From NCBI GenBank assembly GCA_025765595.1, contig JAIVFH010000001.1, forward strand, positions 496,001-560,000: a stretch of DNA of 64,000 bases, in the 5' to 3' direction. The position numbers and the translations under genes are program-made. Positions 20,426-32,007 of this stretch are shown piece after piece (within the stretch, counting starts at the first letter, position 1; each line of letters starts with the position of its first letter). The notes below the pieces were generated by a model. The model worked only from the letters and a program-made list of their open reading frames with translations, did not search any database and was not told where the DNA came from. This stretch comes from Obelidium mucronatum (lineage: Eukaryota; Chytridiomycota; Chytridiomycetes; Chytridiales; Chytriomycetaceae).

Positions 20426-21548
20426 TCAACAACCAAATTGCTTAGAAGAACTTCCTTCATCATCCAAAAGAATCGTAACAGAGTTCCCTTTAAACCACAA
20501 ATGGTCATGAATCTCTTCCTTGTTAAACTTTGAGCGATCCAGCAATCTTGTAATCGCTTCCACGCGTAAAAGAGTGTGATCAAAAGGAGCTTTGGATGCT
20601 ATGAGATACTGTCTTCGTTCGTTCAGCAAAGATGCGAGCCAACGCGCTTCATCAATCTCTTGGCGGGATGCAGGACTCCCCCCAGCCATACGTGTGGCAC
20701 CTAGAGCATGCAAAGAAGCTGCTCCCGAGCCCAACTGAATGGAAATATCGAAAAGCTGAGAAATCGCGAGTGGACTTTTGATGTTGTATTCGTTGGCCAC
20801 TTTTGCAACTGATTCGAAAGCCGTTGTACCGTGGACCATCATTTGAGCTGTGCTGAAATAATCACGGTCATACTTGATTGCTGCAGACCAATCGGCACAA
20901 AAGTTTGTGAGGCCGGCAGGAATAAAGGCCTTCTTGGCTTCAGTGGAGAAGCATAGTTTGTTATGGACGGCGTTGTAGAGTGGCCCGTTTTCGTCGTTAG
21001 TGCTACTAGAGCCATCGCTTTCGCTTGAGTCATCACGCGCGGAGCTGCTTTTCAAGTAAGTGGCGCAGAATGTTGGGGTTTTGGATGTGCTGAGAGTTTG
21101 ATAGTTTCTGCAGACTTGGAGAATACTTCCGGAACAACTGGTGAACTGCGAGAGTCCGGCTGTTAAACCTTGGCCGTCAGATGTTGCTTCACACGCGGCA
21201 AACTGATCATAGCTGTTATATTTTGGGTTATTTTTCCTTTTGTCAGATGAAGTTTGAACTCAACAAATCAGCGCTGGGATCTTCGAAATAAGAGGATAGC
21301 TTCAGCATAATTGTATATTGACAGTTGCTCATAATCGGTGTGATCGTTCTAGAGCCTTGAGAGTCACGGGCGAATAAAGTGCTGCTATCTATTGCATGGG
21401 TTTCCAAACTATCGCGCTCGAGCAACTCAACAACCGACTCCGCAACAGCTTCTTTAGAGACGCGTATTTCTTTCCATTCTGGCTTCAGAGCAATTGCTGA
21501 AATATATTCTACAGAAACAGCCAGGCTGATGAGAGTGATGATCTTCAT
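20426..21548 (-). CDS. Secreted GH46-type chitosanase, tandem copy 5
   Basis: Two exons (21265-21548, 20426-21212; 52-nt intron) give 356 aa from the ATG at 21548, chosen because it begins the hydrophobic signal (MKIITLISLAVSV); an ATG 12 nt upstream is possible. IALKPEW follows. The catalytic Glu is in SSYFEDPSADL and the catalytic Asp in TSDGQGLTAG. A Ser/Asp/Asn-rich insert of about 25 residues sits between the Asp motif and FIPAGLTNFCADW. PLAISQLFDISIQLGSGA and LRVEAITRLL follow. This is the most upstream copy of the array and may be the founder, but that cannot be decided here. Confidence 0.84.
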
Positions 21549-21632
21549 TTGAATATACAATGTAAATCTGCTAAACTGTCAACTGATAAAGCGAATAAAG
21601 AAGGTTCGACAGGATGCAAATTCAAAAGGTGG

Positions 21633-22735
21633 TTATTGCATGTACTGTTCTATGAACGAAGGCACAGGAAATGAAACCTGTCCACCAATACCAGATCTCA
21701 CATACTGTGCGGAAAATAACCGCGTCGTGCAGAGCAAAGTTAGAATGGTTGCCACCCAGCAAACACAATCCCACAACCAACCAAAGCCCCAGCTAACTCC
21801 AAAGCCCGTCACATCCTGCATCCACACCTGACAACAAACCAAGCATCCGTGAATACCGAAAAAGAGCAGATTTTCGAATCGTGGAGGCGCAGAGTCCCAA
21901 CCAAACTGCAGAAACGCAATGTATTCATGGAGAATCCCTGAGAACAGAAAAGCCGAAAGACAAGCAACCGAAAAGTAAAAAGAAGCTTTCTTGTTTTTCT
22001 TGCTCATGCGGGAATGCATTGAAAACGGGATTGAATACTATCATAGTCAAAAAGTCCTTGACTAGCATATTCCAACGGAGAGACCAGAACTCAGCGGAGA
22101 CTTGTGGAAAAGTAAGGCGAGTACATTATAGGTTCGTACGCAACGCCAGTAACTACTGATATGCTGATTGGTATTGTCAGTGAGAATATGTTGACGAGAT
22201 CAGCCTCACAGGTGAAAAACGACACTGTAACCAAGCTCCAGTTGTGACCAAAACAGTATGAAAAATACGATTTGGTCTCTCATTCCATTCAAATCAAACG
22301 GCGAAACGAGTCCAAATCCTTGTGGATCAAGGGGGTATTGAGCCATCAGGATGCGACCAATGCAATAGAACGTATATAGTGCAAGCCAACGAGTCCCTTC
22401 CGCAATCCAGTACATGATGCTTCTATCTTCTTTTTGGAATGCTTTTCTCTTCTTTGACAGCCGTATTGGTTGAGAAAGATCTCGAGTTGATGCCAAAAAC
22501 ATTCCATATTCACGTAACGAGTTGATACTCGGTTGAGTAACCATAGCTTGAATTGACTTTAGGAGAAAAATGACTCCAATGTTTCCCGCAGCCATCCTGA
22601 TGGCCATTTGATTTGACGTGAAGAGCAAAGGCACCCCAACTATAACCATAACCATGACGAGTCCAACTGCAACGGGCCTGGTGGCGAGTTGACTTGGACG
22701 ATAGAAGGAGATAGTGGAGCTGGGGAACTGTAATA
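21633..22735 (-). CDS. Wax-synthase/MBOAT-like acyltransferase, reading frame disturbed
   Basis: A multi-pass membrane protein. The first coding block (22206 to about 22727) starts FPSSTISFYRPS and contains PVAVGLVMVMVIVGV-type helices. A 46-nt candidate intron (about 22167-22212) leads to EPIMYSPYFSTSLR, then FWSLRWN, then SAFLFSGILHEY. TSLR-EFW-xxRW and FLxSGxLHE are hallmarks of wax synthases and related sterol or alcohol O-acyltransferases. The frame breaks at CTC CGC TGA G, where skipping one T restores TSLREFW. A second shift is needed before FSGILHEY; a 40-nt intron could explain it. No clear ATG joins the N-terminus: an ATG 9 codons upstream of the block meets TGA. It may be a pseudogene or an assembly error. 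Confidence 0.55.
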
Positions 22736-22835
22736 CAGTACGTCACAGCGACAGCCATTGTGAGGTCATCTGTGACATGTATCATGAGTCAGGAAATGAA
22801 ATAACATTGCCTCTTTATTGAATTCCAACTCATCA

Positions 22836-24189
22836 TCATTTCTTATTCGCCTTCCATCTTGGAGTAACAATAAACCATCTCTTTCTGCGCACAGTTTTCC
22901 AACCTTTGGTCAACCAACCCCATGGAGTTCTTGGATGCTTGTTACCTGCACATATAGACGAATAAACCAAAATTGCAACAATAAACACAACGGAAGACAT
23001 ACCTTTAGAGTTACTTCCACCACCGTGTGGGTGATCACACGGGTTCTGCGTAATACCTCTGACAGATGGTCGAATACCTCTTCGTCTGCGAGCACCAGCT
23101 TTACCCCAATTCGTGTGATAGTGATCCTTGTTTCCTACAACACCAATTGTAGCTGGGCAATCCACGTGCACAATACGGACTTCTTTACTTGCCAATCGAA
23201 TCTGAGCAGTCTTTGTAATCAAATCTGTTGCAATCAATTGAGCACTGGTCCCCGCACTTCGACAGAGTTGAGCAGGTCCATGTGGTTTGAGACCAATGTT
23301 GTGAATCAAGGTACCAACGGGAATATCGCGCAACAATAAACAGTTTCCGGGCTGAATCAGTTGGTTACGGGCGATTCCAGCATGTTCAAGACCAAGACCT
23401 TGACGGTAACTATATACGATCGATCCTGGTTCGGTTCCTTGGCAGTGGACCATGTAGCTGAATTCGTTGGTGCTGAGGTTACGGAGCAAGGCAAGATCGG
23501 CACTTCTGTTTGGGTCATATTCCAGGCGAACAATTTGATGAGGACCCGGCGTTGTACGCATAAAATCTACGGTTCGAACGCGACGCTTATGACCTCCACC
23601 TGTATTTTTGCTTTTGTTGAGGTGTTGTCCTTTGAAAAACTCATTCGTCATTAAATGCATACCCTTGTGGCGCATAGTAATACGCCCAGATTCGTTACGA
23701 CCACCAGTACTTCTTTTTCCGTAACTTAGACGTCGAATACACGAGCCCTTGTGATCATTATTTTCAGGACAATCCAAAGGAGCTTCTTGAAAACACAGAA
23801 AAACCACAAAAGATAACACACCTTATGTAAATGGAAACGAGTCGCATGTCTTCTGTTTCTGCAACCAGGAGACACTGGTTTGTACACCTTCATGCCGTTG
23901 CTGACTTTCCAGAACCGGTTCTCAATCACGTTGACCTGGGTCTCCGGCACCGGCAGACCTTGCTTCTTCAGCTTATCCACGAATTTAAAGTATCTCCGCT
24001 TGTGGTTTTGACATGTTTTTGCGGAAAGTCTTGAATCTCTTTTGCGACGAAAGAAGCGGGCGAAACAGGGACGATTGTGCCGATGTGCGAGTTGACGTTT
24101 CTGGACAGAGTTGCCAGCGATCGCTGCGGCTGGCCCAAAAGGGCATTCGCAGCCGTGGTTTGGCTGAGCTTCAGTCTCAGCGCAAACAT
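22836..24189 (-). CDS. RML2: Mitochondrial large-subunit ribosomal protein uL2m
   Basis: Conserved uL2 blocks are clear: SYGKRSTGGRNESGRIT, HKGGGHKRR (split by a 63-nt in-frame intron), PGPHQIVRLEYDPNRSADLALL, IPVGTLIHNIG and the signature VRGITQNPCDHPHGGG, whose second His is essential for peptidyl transfer in bacterial L2. A further intron follows SNSKG before the C-terminal basic tail. From the ATG at 24189 the N-terminus looks like a mitochondrial presequence (LSQTTAANALLGQPQRSLATLSRN), so a mitochondrial isoform is inferred. One base appears missing near 23985-23990 (TTTAAATTC): the frame changes with no splice sites available, probably a sequence error in a housekeeping gene. Confidence 0.9.
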
Positions 24190-24397
24190 TTGCTGTGAAA
24201 TCTGAAGAGTAAAAAGAGAAAACAAATGAAATAACTTCGCTTTAATCGACTGAGCGTGTTCACTCCTTGCTCTGCACTCAGAATTGAAAATGGGGGTTAA
24301 TTACATTTGATAAAGCAGTCGAGACGAATTCGTGTGGTCAGCAGCAGCTGCTACAAACACAGTGAATCATAAAAAAAAACAGAGCAAAAATAACAAA

Positions 24398-25748
24398 ATG
24401 TCAAACATGATTAACGTCCGTAGCGACGTTCAAGACAAGTTCTACCGATACAAGATGCCTAAAGTGAGTGATTATTGAGGCAGCTGGTGCCCGGTGTTGG
24501 GCCCATAAGTTGCAGTTGACGCTTACATGGAACACCGACGGCTCTAGATCGTCTCAAAGATTGAAGGTAAAGGTAACGGTATCAAGACCGTTATCCCAAA
24601 CATGGCGGATGTCTCCAAGGCTCTCTCTCGTCCACCCGCCTATGCTACAAAGTGTACGTAGTAGCTTCACCACAAAGCAACTCAACTCCAACTCACTCGA
24701 CATCAAATTTAATATCAATAAACCAATGCAGACTTCGGTATTGAATTGGGAGCGCAAACGAAAGTCGAGGAAAAGACGGACAGATACATTGTAAACGGAG
24801 CTCATGATGCCAACAAACTTCAACAAGTACTAGATGGTTTCATCACAAAGTTTGTCTTGTGTCCTTCTTGCAAGAACCCAGAAACAGATTTGGTAAATGC
24901 AGTACTAGCATGAAGCTTTCTTTAGGACCTTGATTCTTACTGCCTTGCGTTTTTTTTTTTCAGATTATCCAAAAGGACGAAACTATCACACGTAACTGTA
25001 ATGCCTGTGGTGCAAACCTTCCCGTTGATTTGCGTCATAAGCTTTGTGTTTTCATCATCAAAAATCCTCCGGCCATTTCAAACGCGACAGCCAAGTGAGT
25101 CATACTTTCCATCTTTCATATTATGCTGAAAAGTTGAAACAACCAAGAGCTCGCGCTGCCGCCGATAAAGCTACGGACCGAAGCATGAACCTTGGTGGTG
25201 CTTCGTCAGGTGCAGCCAAGGCCGACGACAACGCGGATGATAATGCAGATGACGAAGATGGAGATGCCGCTCTTGACGAGTTTGCCGCCTTCACGGAAGA
25301 AATCCTCGCTGCGGAAGACCCAGAAGCCGAAATTCAAATTATTGACAAGGCCTCAGAACTGGGCATCAAGGATTCAAAAGCTATCATTATCCTCATGATG
25401 ATTCTGTTTACAAAAGAAATGCTCCTGGCCAGCCAAATCAAGAACCACGCCAGTTTGTTGCATTTCTTTGTCAAGAATGAAAAATCGCAAAAAGCTCTCT
25501 TGGGAGGAATCGAAACATTTATTACAAGGGATGAAGATGTCAAGAACGCTCTCTACAACAAAGTTTCGCTAATTTTAAAGGCGTTTTACGATGAGGAGTT
25601 GTTGGAAGAAGATGTTGTTCTTGCTTGGGCTGACAAGCCAACTAAGAAATACGTCGACAAGAAAGTGGCGAAAGATATTCGTGAGAAAGCTGAGCCCTTT
25701 TTGCACTGGTTGAGGGAAGCTGAGGTCGGCGATGATGATGACATGTGA
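24398..25748 (+). CDS. TIF5: Translation initiation factor eIF5
   Basis: Five exons (24398-24463, 24548-24653, 24732-24892, 24964-25094, 25148-25748) give a 354-aa protein. The N-terminal eIF2B5/eIF5 domain shows [25 protein letters not shown] and the conserved ELGAQTK. A C4 zinc ribbon follows (CPSC...CNAC). After an acidic, Asp-rich linker the C-terminal W2/HEAT domain has the two acidic-aromatic boxes, ending [12 protein letters not shown] and FLHWLREAE. eIF5 is the GTPase-activating protein for eIF2 in the 43S/48S complex and joins eIF3, eIF1 and eIF2-beta through W2. It is divergent from uL2m with about 200 bp between starts. Confidence 0.96.
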
Positions 25749-25949
25749 CAATTGGTTGGGTTGGAGTGTTAATTTTCCAAAGATGCTTATGATTATCATT
25801 TTCATGTATTCAGTTGTGATTTCTTCAAACGTCGTTTTGCCAGTGTCTTCTGTAATTTAATCCGCGTTTTGATTAAATTTCCAACCACAACAGGTCACGT
25901 GAAATGTGCCAATTTGCTTAACTTCCAAAATTTGCTCACGAACGAAGCT

Positions 25950-26659
25950 ATGGAAACACTCTTTACCATCATCTGTAAGTGCGCCTAGGGCTCTCATACT
26001 TCAGCTTGCCTTGTAGACTGACGCTGTCGATAGGGTGTGTTGCCTTCTTCAGTATCTTCGGCCTTATTGCCACCGTCTGGTGCACCCTCCTAAGCCGCTG
26101 CAAGAACGGCAGCGACAACGAGCCCTATGTGGCGACCAACTCTCCCTACGCTCCGCAAAACGTGGTCTACGTGTCTCCCAACGCCCAGGGCTACAGCCAC
26201 AACGAGCCAGAGATCCAGTACGCCGCAGTGTCCAAAACCACCTATGACGAACACGGCTACCCCACAGTGGCCAAGACAACCTACGAGAACGGACATGTGA
26301 CCCACGAAAGCGCTACGTACGATGGACAAAACATCACTTACTCCTCTGCTGACCACAACGGCGCTACTTATGCCAAGATCACTCCCCACGGTGCCGTCTC
26401 TGCTCATCGCACAAACACTGCAACCTATGTTTCTGTGCAGAAGGAAACTCCAAATGGAATTCAAACTGTCATTGCGAGGGAACCACATCGACAACCGCCT
26501 CCACAAAAGGTGTTTGTTCAAAGAACTGATACTGCCACATATGCTGCCGTTCAAAAGCAGACTCCCCAAGGAACTATCACTGCTGTGGTTCGTGAACCAC
26601 ATCATCAGCAACATCAGCAGCAAGAGCCAACGAATGTCTATGTTGTCCGCCAGTACTAA
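25950..26659 (+). CDS. Short single-pass membrane protein with a duplicated RTxTATY...REPH unit
   Basis: A first mini-exon (ATG at 25950, METLFTII) is joined after a roughly 60-nt intron to CVAFFSIFGLIATVWCTLL, making one N-terminal transmembrane helix. The long tail is polar and Tyr/Thr/His-rich. It contains a two-copy repeat, RTNTATYVSVQKETPNG...REPH and RTDTATYAAVQKQTPQG...REPH, each ending in a Gln/Pro/His spacer. KTTYDEHGYPTVAKTTYENG upstream is a second internal repetition. No known domain. Codon use is markedly C-rich in the first half of the tail. Function unknown. Confidence 0.6.
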
Positions 26660-26789
26660 AGGATCGAATTATCTATCGATTTGTGTATTAATTGAGATTG
26701 ACGAAACAGCTCTACGTGGTTGTTAATAAAAAATGATAAGGCGCACAAGCCCGGACTTGATAAGAAAAAAAAGTTGTCAAACGGAAGTA

Positions 26790-28550
26790 ATGCGGAAAGA
26801 TATTGCCCTCATATGTACCGCTATACTTGCTCTGATGGCTGCTTTCAATGTCTTTGTGATCTATCTCAAATCACGAGCCCACATCAGTGCCGAAAGTGCC
26901 TCGCATTCTGAAAGCACTCTACCGATATTGAAGACGTTTGGACAAACACCGCTTATACCAGATTACTCCTCAAAGTGTCCCGAATGGAAGGCCTTACGAC
27001 AAGCGATCTCAGATAGTCAAAAACTTCGGTGACTGCAGGAATGTACATCTAGAATCCACCACCAACTTCACTGCTATGCTTTGTGAATCCAAAGAATTTT
27101 GCGGCCAAGGATATTTCGTTATTACTCGAATTGATAAGGATTATTGCCGTCAGGAAATGGAGCGCCCCTTGTCTTACAATTCTCACTTGGAAGAATATTA
27201 TCGTAGTGCAATTGGGGCCGGTATGTTCGACAGACCGTTTTACCTGCCTCATGCCTCTCGCTTATATCTTGATTTCTAACTATGCAACAGGACTCATTCC
27301 ATCTCATCTTTGATGGGCCTCAAAAGGAAACCCCACCAATGTGGACTCACTTAGGAAATTGCGTTTACAAACTACCCTTCCGTCTGACGAGTCCCGGATC
27401 CTACTCAATTCAGCTCATTCACGCGTATGACGCTTTCAAGGCCGTCAATGAACTCACCCCAGTTCGCCCAGAACCACTGTTTACCCAACTCTTACCCAAA
27501 AATTTCAGTATCTCAATCTGCCCGGAATGTCCTGTATTTACTTCCAAGCAACTTGATGCCCTCAAGTTACCTCTCTGCTTCTAGATCCGAACCACAACAA
27601 GGCGTGTTTTTGAAAATGACTCTCGAAACAGAAAGAGAACGAAGACATTTCAAAACACATCAGCATGGATATATTTGGGAACCGTTAGGCTGTAAATTTG
27701 ATCACCGGTTTGGGACAGACGCAGATTCTATTTGCCATCGCCGTCGGAATATTTCCATTGCAGCAATGGGAGATTCGCAGATGCGATCTCAAGTCCTGGG
27801 CTTGGATCACCGACTTATCCCCAATAATGAGAACGAAATCCCTCATAAAAACTATCTCCAACTTCACATGAAGTACTATGATGTGTCCGAGAACCCTGCT
27901 TCAAATCGCCTCATTATCTCCTTGGATTCAAACAAATTGATGAATTCCGAAAACGCCTACGTTGGTCGTAATCACACCGAGATTACATTCACTTTTATGC
28001 GATTTATGGACAACTTCATCAATACAGACTCTTACACTGGGTTTGATGACGCAAAGCAAGCTGCAGCAACGGAGGAAATGCTACTGAACTACGATAAACT
28101 TATCATCAATCACGGACATTGGGCTATGCATTCGTACCAAATCGGAGGCCATTATTCCGTTGAGCGCTATGTCGATTCCATCGAGTATGGCGCCGACTTG
28201 ATTGATCTGATCAATAGAAGACGGCATATTCACCACAAAGAACCTCTTGACGTCGTCTGGAACGGTATGCAGTCTGCGTTTTTTCTGATGGCATGTTCCA
28301 CAAAACCAATGCCCACAAACAGGAATCAATGCTTTCCCACTATTATCGCCAGAAACGCGGGAGCATGCAAAAGCCACATGAATGGCGAACCAATTATCGT
28401 TTAAAAGTATGGTCGGACTATGCCGAGCAAGTTTTCCGTCGACGTGGGTTGAAGATGATGAATTCTTTCGAGATTACCCTTCCTTGGACGCAACACAGCT
28501 TAGACTACAACCATTTAGGATTATACACCAGCAATAGAAGGACAAGTTGA
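26790..28550 (+). CDS. Type II membrane protein with PC-esterase (SGNH/Pmr5-Cas1)-like domain, several frame breaks
   Basis: From ATG 26790 (MRKDIALICTAI) an uncleaved signal-anchor helix (about residues 4-25) is followed by a luminal domain. Key motifs are FGDCRN, a long Ig-like strand region (GSYSIQLIHAYDAF), the catalytic-type AAMGDSQMRSQ block and a C-terminal DYNHLG that would supply the Asp-x-x-His pair. Together these resemble the GDSL/SGNH acyl-esterase family of Pmr5/Cas1p/TBL proteins, which act on wall or glycan acyl groups. The frame changes near 27026 (CAAAAAC), 27220 (GGGG before an intron), 27570 and 28281 (T6). All but the third are in homopolymers, so sequencing error is likely. 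It ends convergent with the coiled-coil gene. Confidence 0.6.
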
Positions 28551-28669
28551 TGAGGTCTTGCACAAGTTGGGCCTGTGCAATAGTTCATAATAAAGAAAAA
28601 CCTCATACATCCGCGAAAACAATATTTCATGGCTAACAAATCAATCCGACATTGGACTTCCTGACTTTT

Positions 28670-31600
28670 TTATTCGGACAAGACGTCATTATCATCCTCC
28701 AAAGTGCTTAAGAAAACATCGATATTGTGATGAGTTGAGCGACTTCTATTTTTAACGCGTTCTATTTCGGCTTGGAGGGCTTTCACGTCGTGTTGACTAT
28801 CGCTGTCGCTCTTACAGGAGTCAAGTTTGTTGGACCTGAATCTTTGTATTACGAGCCGTCGCACTTTGCGAAACACGATCTACAAACCTTGTTGTCTGTC
28901 GTATGGCACCCATTTCCCTGTTCTCTTTATAGGAACGTTCTCGTTCGAGTCTCTCCCTTTCCATGTGCATTCGGTCAATCTGCCGCTCTAAAATGCGAAT
29001 TTAAGGTATGAAAAATTAAATAAAACCCCTCCAAAAATCCAAAACTCACGGAGATGCTTCTTCTCGACTGAGGCGTCATGTTCATTTTTTAGTAATGTAT
29101 CAATACGCCTAGTTAGTGAATCGCACTTGTCTTCTGTGCTTCTCAACATCAGCTTTGACTTTTGAGTATTTCTACGTTCTGCTTCCAGTTCCAGTAGAAT
29201 CTCTTTCCGTGACTGTGCTGCATCTTGCACTTCTGTTTCCAATGCCTTTATCTTCTCCTGACTGTGACTAATTTGACCACGAAGCTCTGTGACAACAGAC
29301 TCATAACGAGCTACAAGAGAATTTGATTCTGACTTCCATCGAGTGGATAGGTCATGCTGAGTTGAAATTAAATGCTGCAGCTCTTGGCATGTTTTTGAAT
29401 GTGCCGAAGTAACAGAATTTAACTTGGATTTCAGCTCCGTCGTCTTTTTTTGTTTTGAATGATTGATATAGGAGTGCGGAATTTTCATACCTCGGTTTCG
29501 TGTCTGCTCTGAACTGCCTGAAGCTCACTTTCCTTTTGCATTAATGACTTTAATTTTGTATCTTTCAGCTTCTCATTTTCGTGTTCCAATTGTGTAACTT
29601 GATTCATGAGTTTGACAGTGCTTTCCTGGAAATATGAGGGGTGAATCAGAACATCCATGCATGAGTGCCAACAAACGAGTACCTTGGAATCCTCCAGATC
29701 TTTTTCTGCTCGACGAAGTCTGCGGTAGAAATCATCAACCTGGAAAACAAGCTCCTCCTTCTCTTTTTCGTAACGGTTTTGATCGCGAGAGAGTTTTTGT
29801 TGGAGGCTGGCCATTAAAAAGACGCCAAGGTGTTAAATTGATATTCAGCACCGAGAAAATTGTAATACCTGCCAAGGGCTTCTAGGTTATCGCTTTTTTC
29901 TCTTTCTGCTGAGCGAAGTCGTCCGGCCACTTCTTCAATAATCCCGTTCAGCCTTTCAACTTCGTCTGGAATGTGTTTCATCATTTTCTCAAGTTCACTT
30001 TCAGCGGCTCTCTTTTCTCTCAGTGATCGTTCTGCTTGCGACTGAGGTTGTTACTCGATAAGATAGATTTCATGGCGGAGAAACAAATGGCTATTTTCTT
30101 ACATGCGATTGCGATACTTTTGCTTCAAGTTTTGCGATATCGTCCCCTAGTTTCTTTCTATCTTGCAAGTGCTGAGCTCTCATGCTAGAGAAGATGATAA
30201 CGATTAATTTACTGAACTCCAACCGAAACGAGTTATCTTACTTTGCTATCTCTGTTTCTGCCTTAACTTTCCATTTCTGAGCGGTGTCATTATACTTTTC
30301 ATTCAATCTCTTGATCTCATCAAGCGCTTGTTGTTCGCGTAACAAGGCCTTGTCTCTTTCCAAGAAGGCTTCCTCAGTCTTTCCAACGGCCAGCTCCAGC
30401 CTTGGAATCATCTCTGATTCTGCTTCTTGTAGCTCTTCAATCTTTTTCTCAAGGTTTTGGGAGAGTTTTTGGAGGTGAATAATTTGTCCGTGTAGGGATT
30501 CCATTTCCAGCTTCGCATCTGAAAGAGATGTGCTCAGATCTGCAATTGGGGAATTATTCTAATGTCTTAAATTATAAAGAGATGAACTTCCGCCACTTTT
30601 GTCTACCTTCGTTTTCAACCTCCAGAACTCGCACAGCTCCAATCAGCTTCCCGCTCTCTAACTGCGGCAATTTCCGATTCCTCGACGTGATCGTGATATC
30701 TTTCAGTTATTTGATCTAGGGCCAGCTTCAAAGCTTCAAACCGATTTTTCTCTGCTTGGAGAGCTTCCCCTGCTTGTTGCAGATTTGATTCCAAGCGTGA
30801 AGTTTCCTCGTTTGATGCAGCCAAGTTTTCATGCAAGTCAGCGATTTTTGAAGACTCTTGAGAAAGTTTTGCAGTAAGAGAGTCGATTTCTTGAGTTTGT
30901 GCTGAAATTTGAGAATCGAGCTCGGTTTCGCGGTCCCGAAAATTTGAAACTAAAAGGGATTTGGGTTTGAGGGATTTTCGCTTGTGTAACTCATTGTGCA
31001 TCAAAAATGAAACATACGCTCTTCTCCCTGCTGTTCAATAATGGTAGAGAGTTGTTCAATCCCCTTGGCACGCGTTTTACTCTCGTCCACAAGAGCATCG
31101 TTCTCGCTGATGAGGATTTGAATTTTCTGTTGAAGCTTAACCCTGATATGGAGGCAAAATGATTCGAATTGAGTTTAAAAATCCCCCAATTCTGAACCTT
31201 TACCAATCTTCAGATGGCACTTTAACATAGTTGAAGCCTTCTTGCTCAAATAAATCAAGTTTGTTCATAAGTTCCAGATTTTCGCGCTGTAGCCGTTCAG
31301 CTGTTGCGTCACGCTCTTTTTGGAGATGGTTAATTGTTGTGACTTGCTTTTCGGTTTCCTTTTCGAGCCTTTTTGTTCGTTCCTTCAAGCGGTCGGTTTC
31401 GTGTTGAAGGCTTCCATTTGTGAACTAAATATGGTGCTAGTGTCAAATACGGCGCCTTAAGACTATTATATCAAATACCTCTAAATTCGCAACAGTTTCT
31501 TCCAAGGGTTAAGATTTCATGCAGCCGTTTTTTGTAGTCCGAAACGTCAAATTGTGGAGGGCCTCCAAAGTTGAGTGTTGAAGTTGTATTTGGGATGGAA

Positions 31601-31976
31601 TCAGACGGTTTATTTGTAGCTGGTGCAGGCACAGCGGCAGTTGGCTGACTTGTTGGCTGAGGCACAGGTTGAGGAGGTGGAAGTTGCATGGGGTCATACA
31701 AAGAATGGAATGATCTCGCTGGCGACTTTGACCCTTTGACTTGAAAAAGGGAATCAGATGCCAAATATATAAACAGTTACATCCAGGATACTATTCACCA
31801 TCGGTGTACTCAAGTGCCCTGCTTAAACTCATCACAGACTGCCTTGTTGACGGAAACTTTAAATCCGCATGCTCATCGCCAGTAGCTCCGCGTTTGGGGC
31901 CAACATGATATGCTTTCTCGATGTTGTATCCTGGAGAAACTGAGAGCGAGGCGATAGAATTGGATGCACTCTGCAT
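28670..31976 (-). CDS. Long coiled-coil protein
   Basis: About ten short exons. The start is the ATG at 31976 (MQSASNSIASLSVSPG); the first exon ends near 31804 at LEYTDG, and VKGSKSPARSFHS follows. A Pro/Gln-rich segment (PPPQPVPQPTSQP) precedes FDVSDYKKRLHEILTLG. From there almost every exon is heptad-rich coiled coil (for example KERTKRLEKETEKQVTTINH and LEIKKIEELQEAES-type segments), with a basic C-terminus and an acidic last few residues. No globular domain is seen. The length (roughly 900 aa) and continuous coiled coil suggest a structural role, for example at centrosome, basal body or cytoskeleton. That is inference from architecture only. Confidence 0.6.
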
Positions 31977-32007
31977 CCCCTTTTTGTTTTTTGAAATTGA
32001 CAATTCG

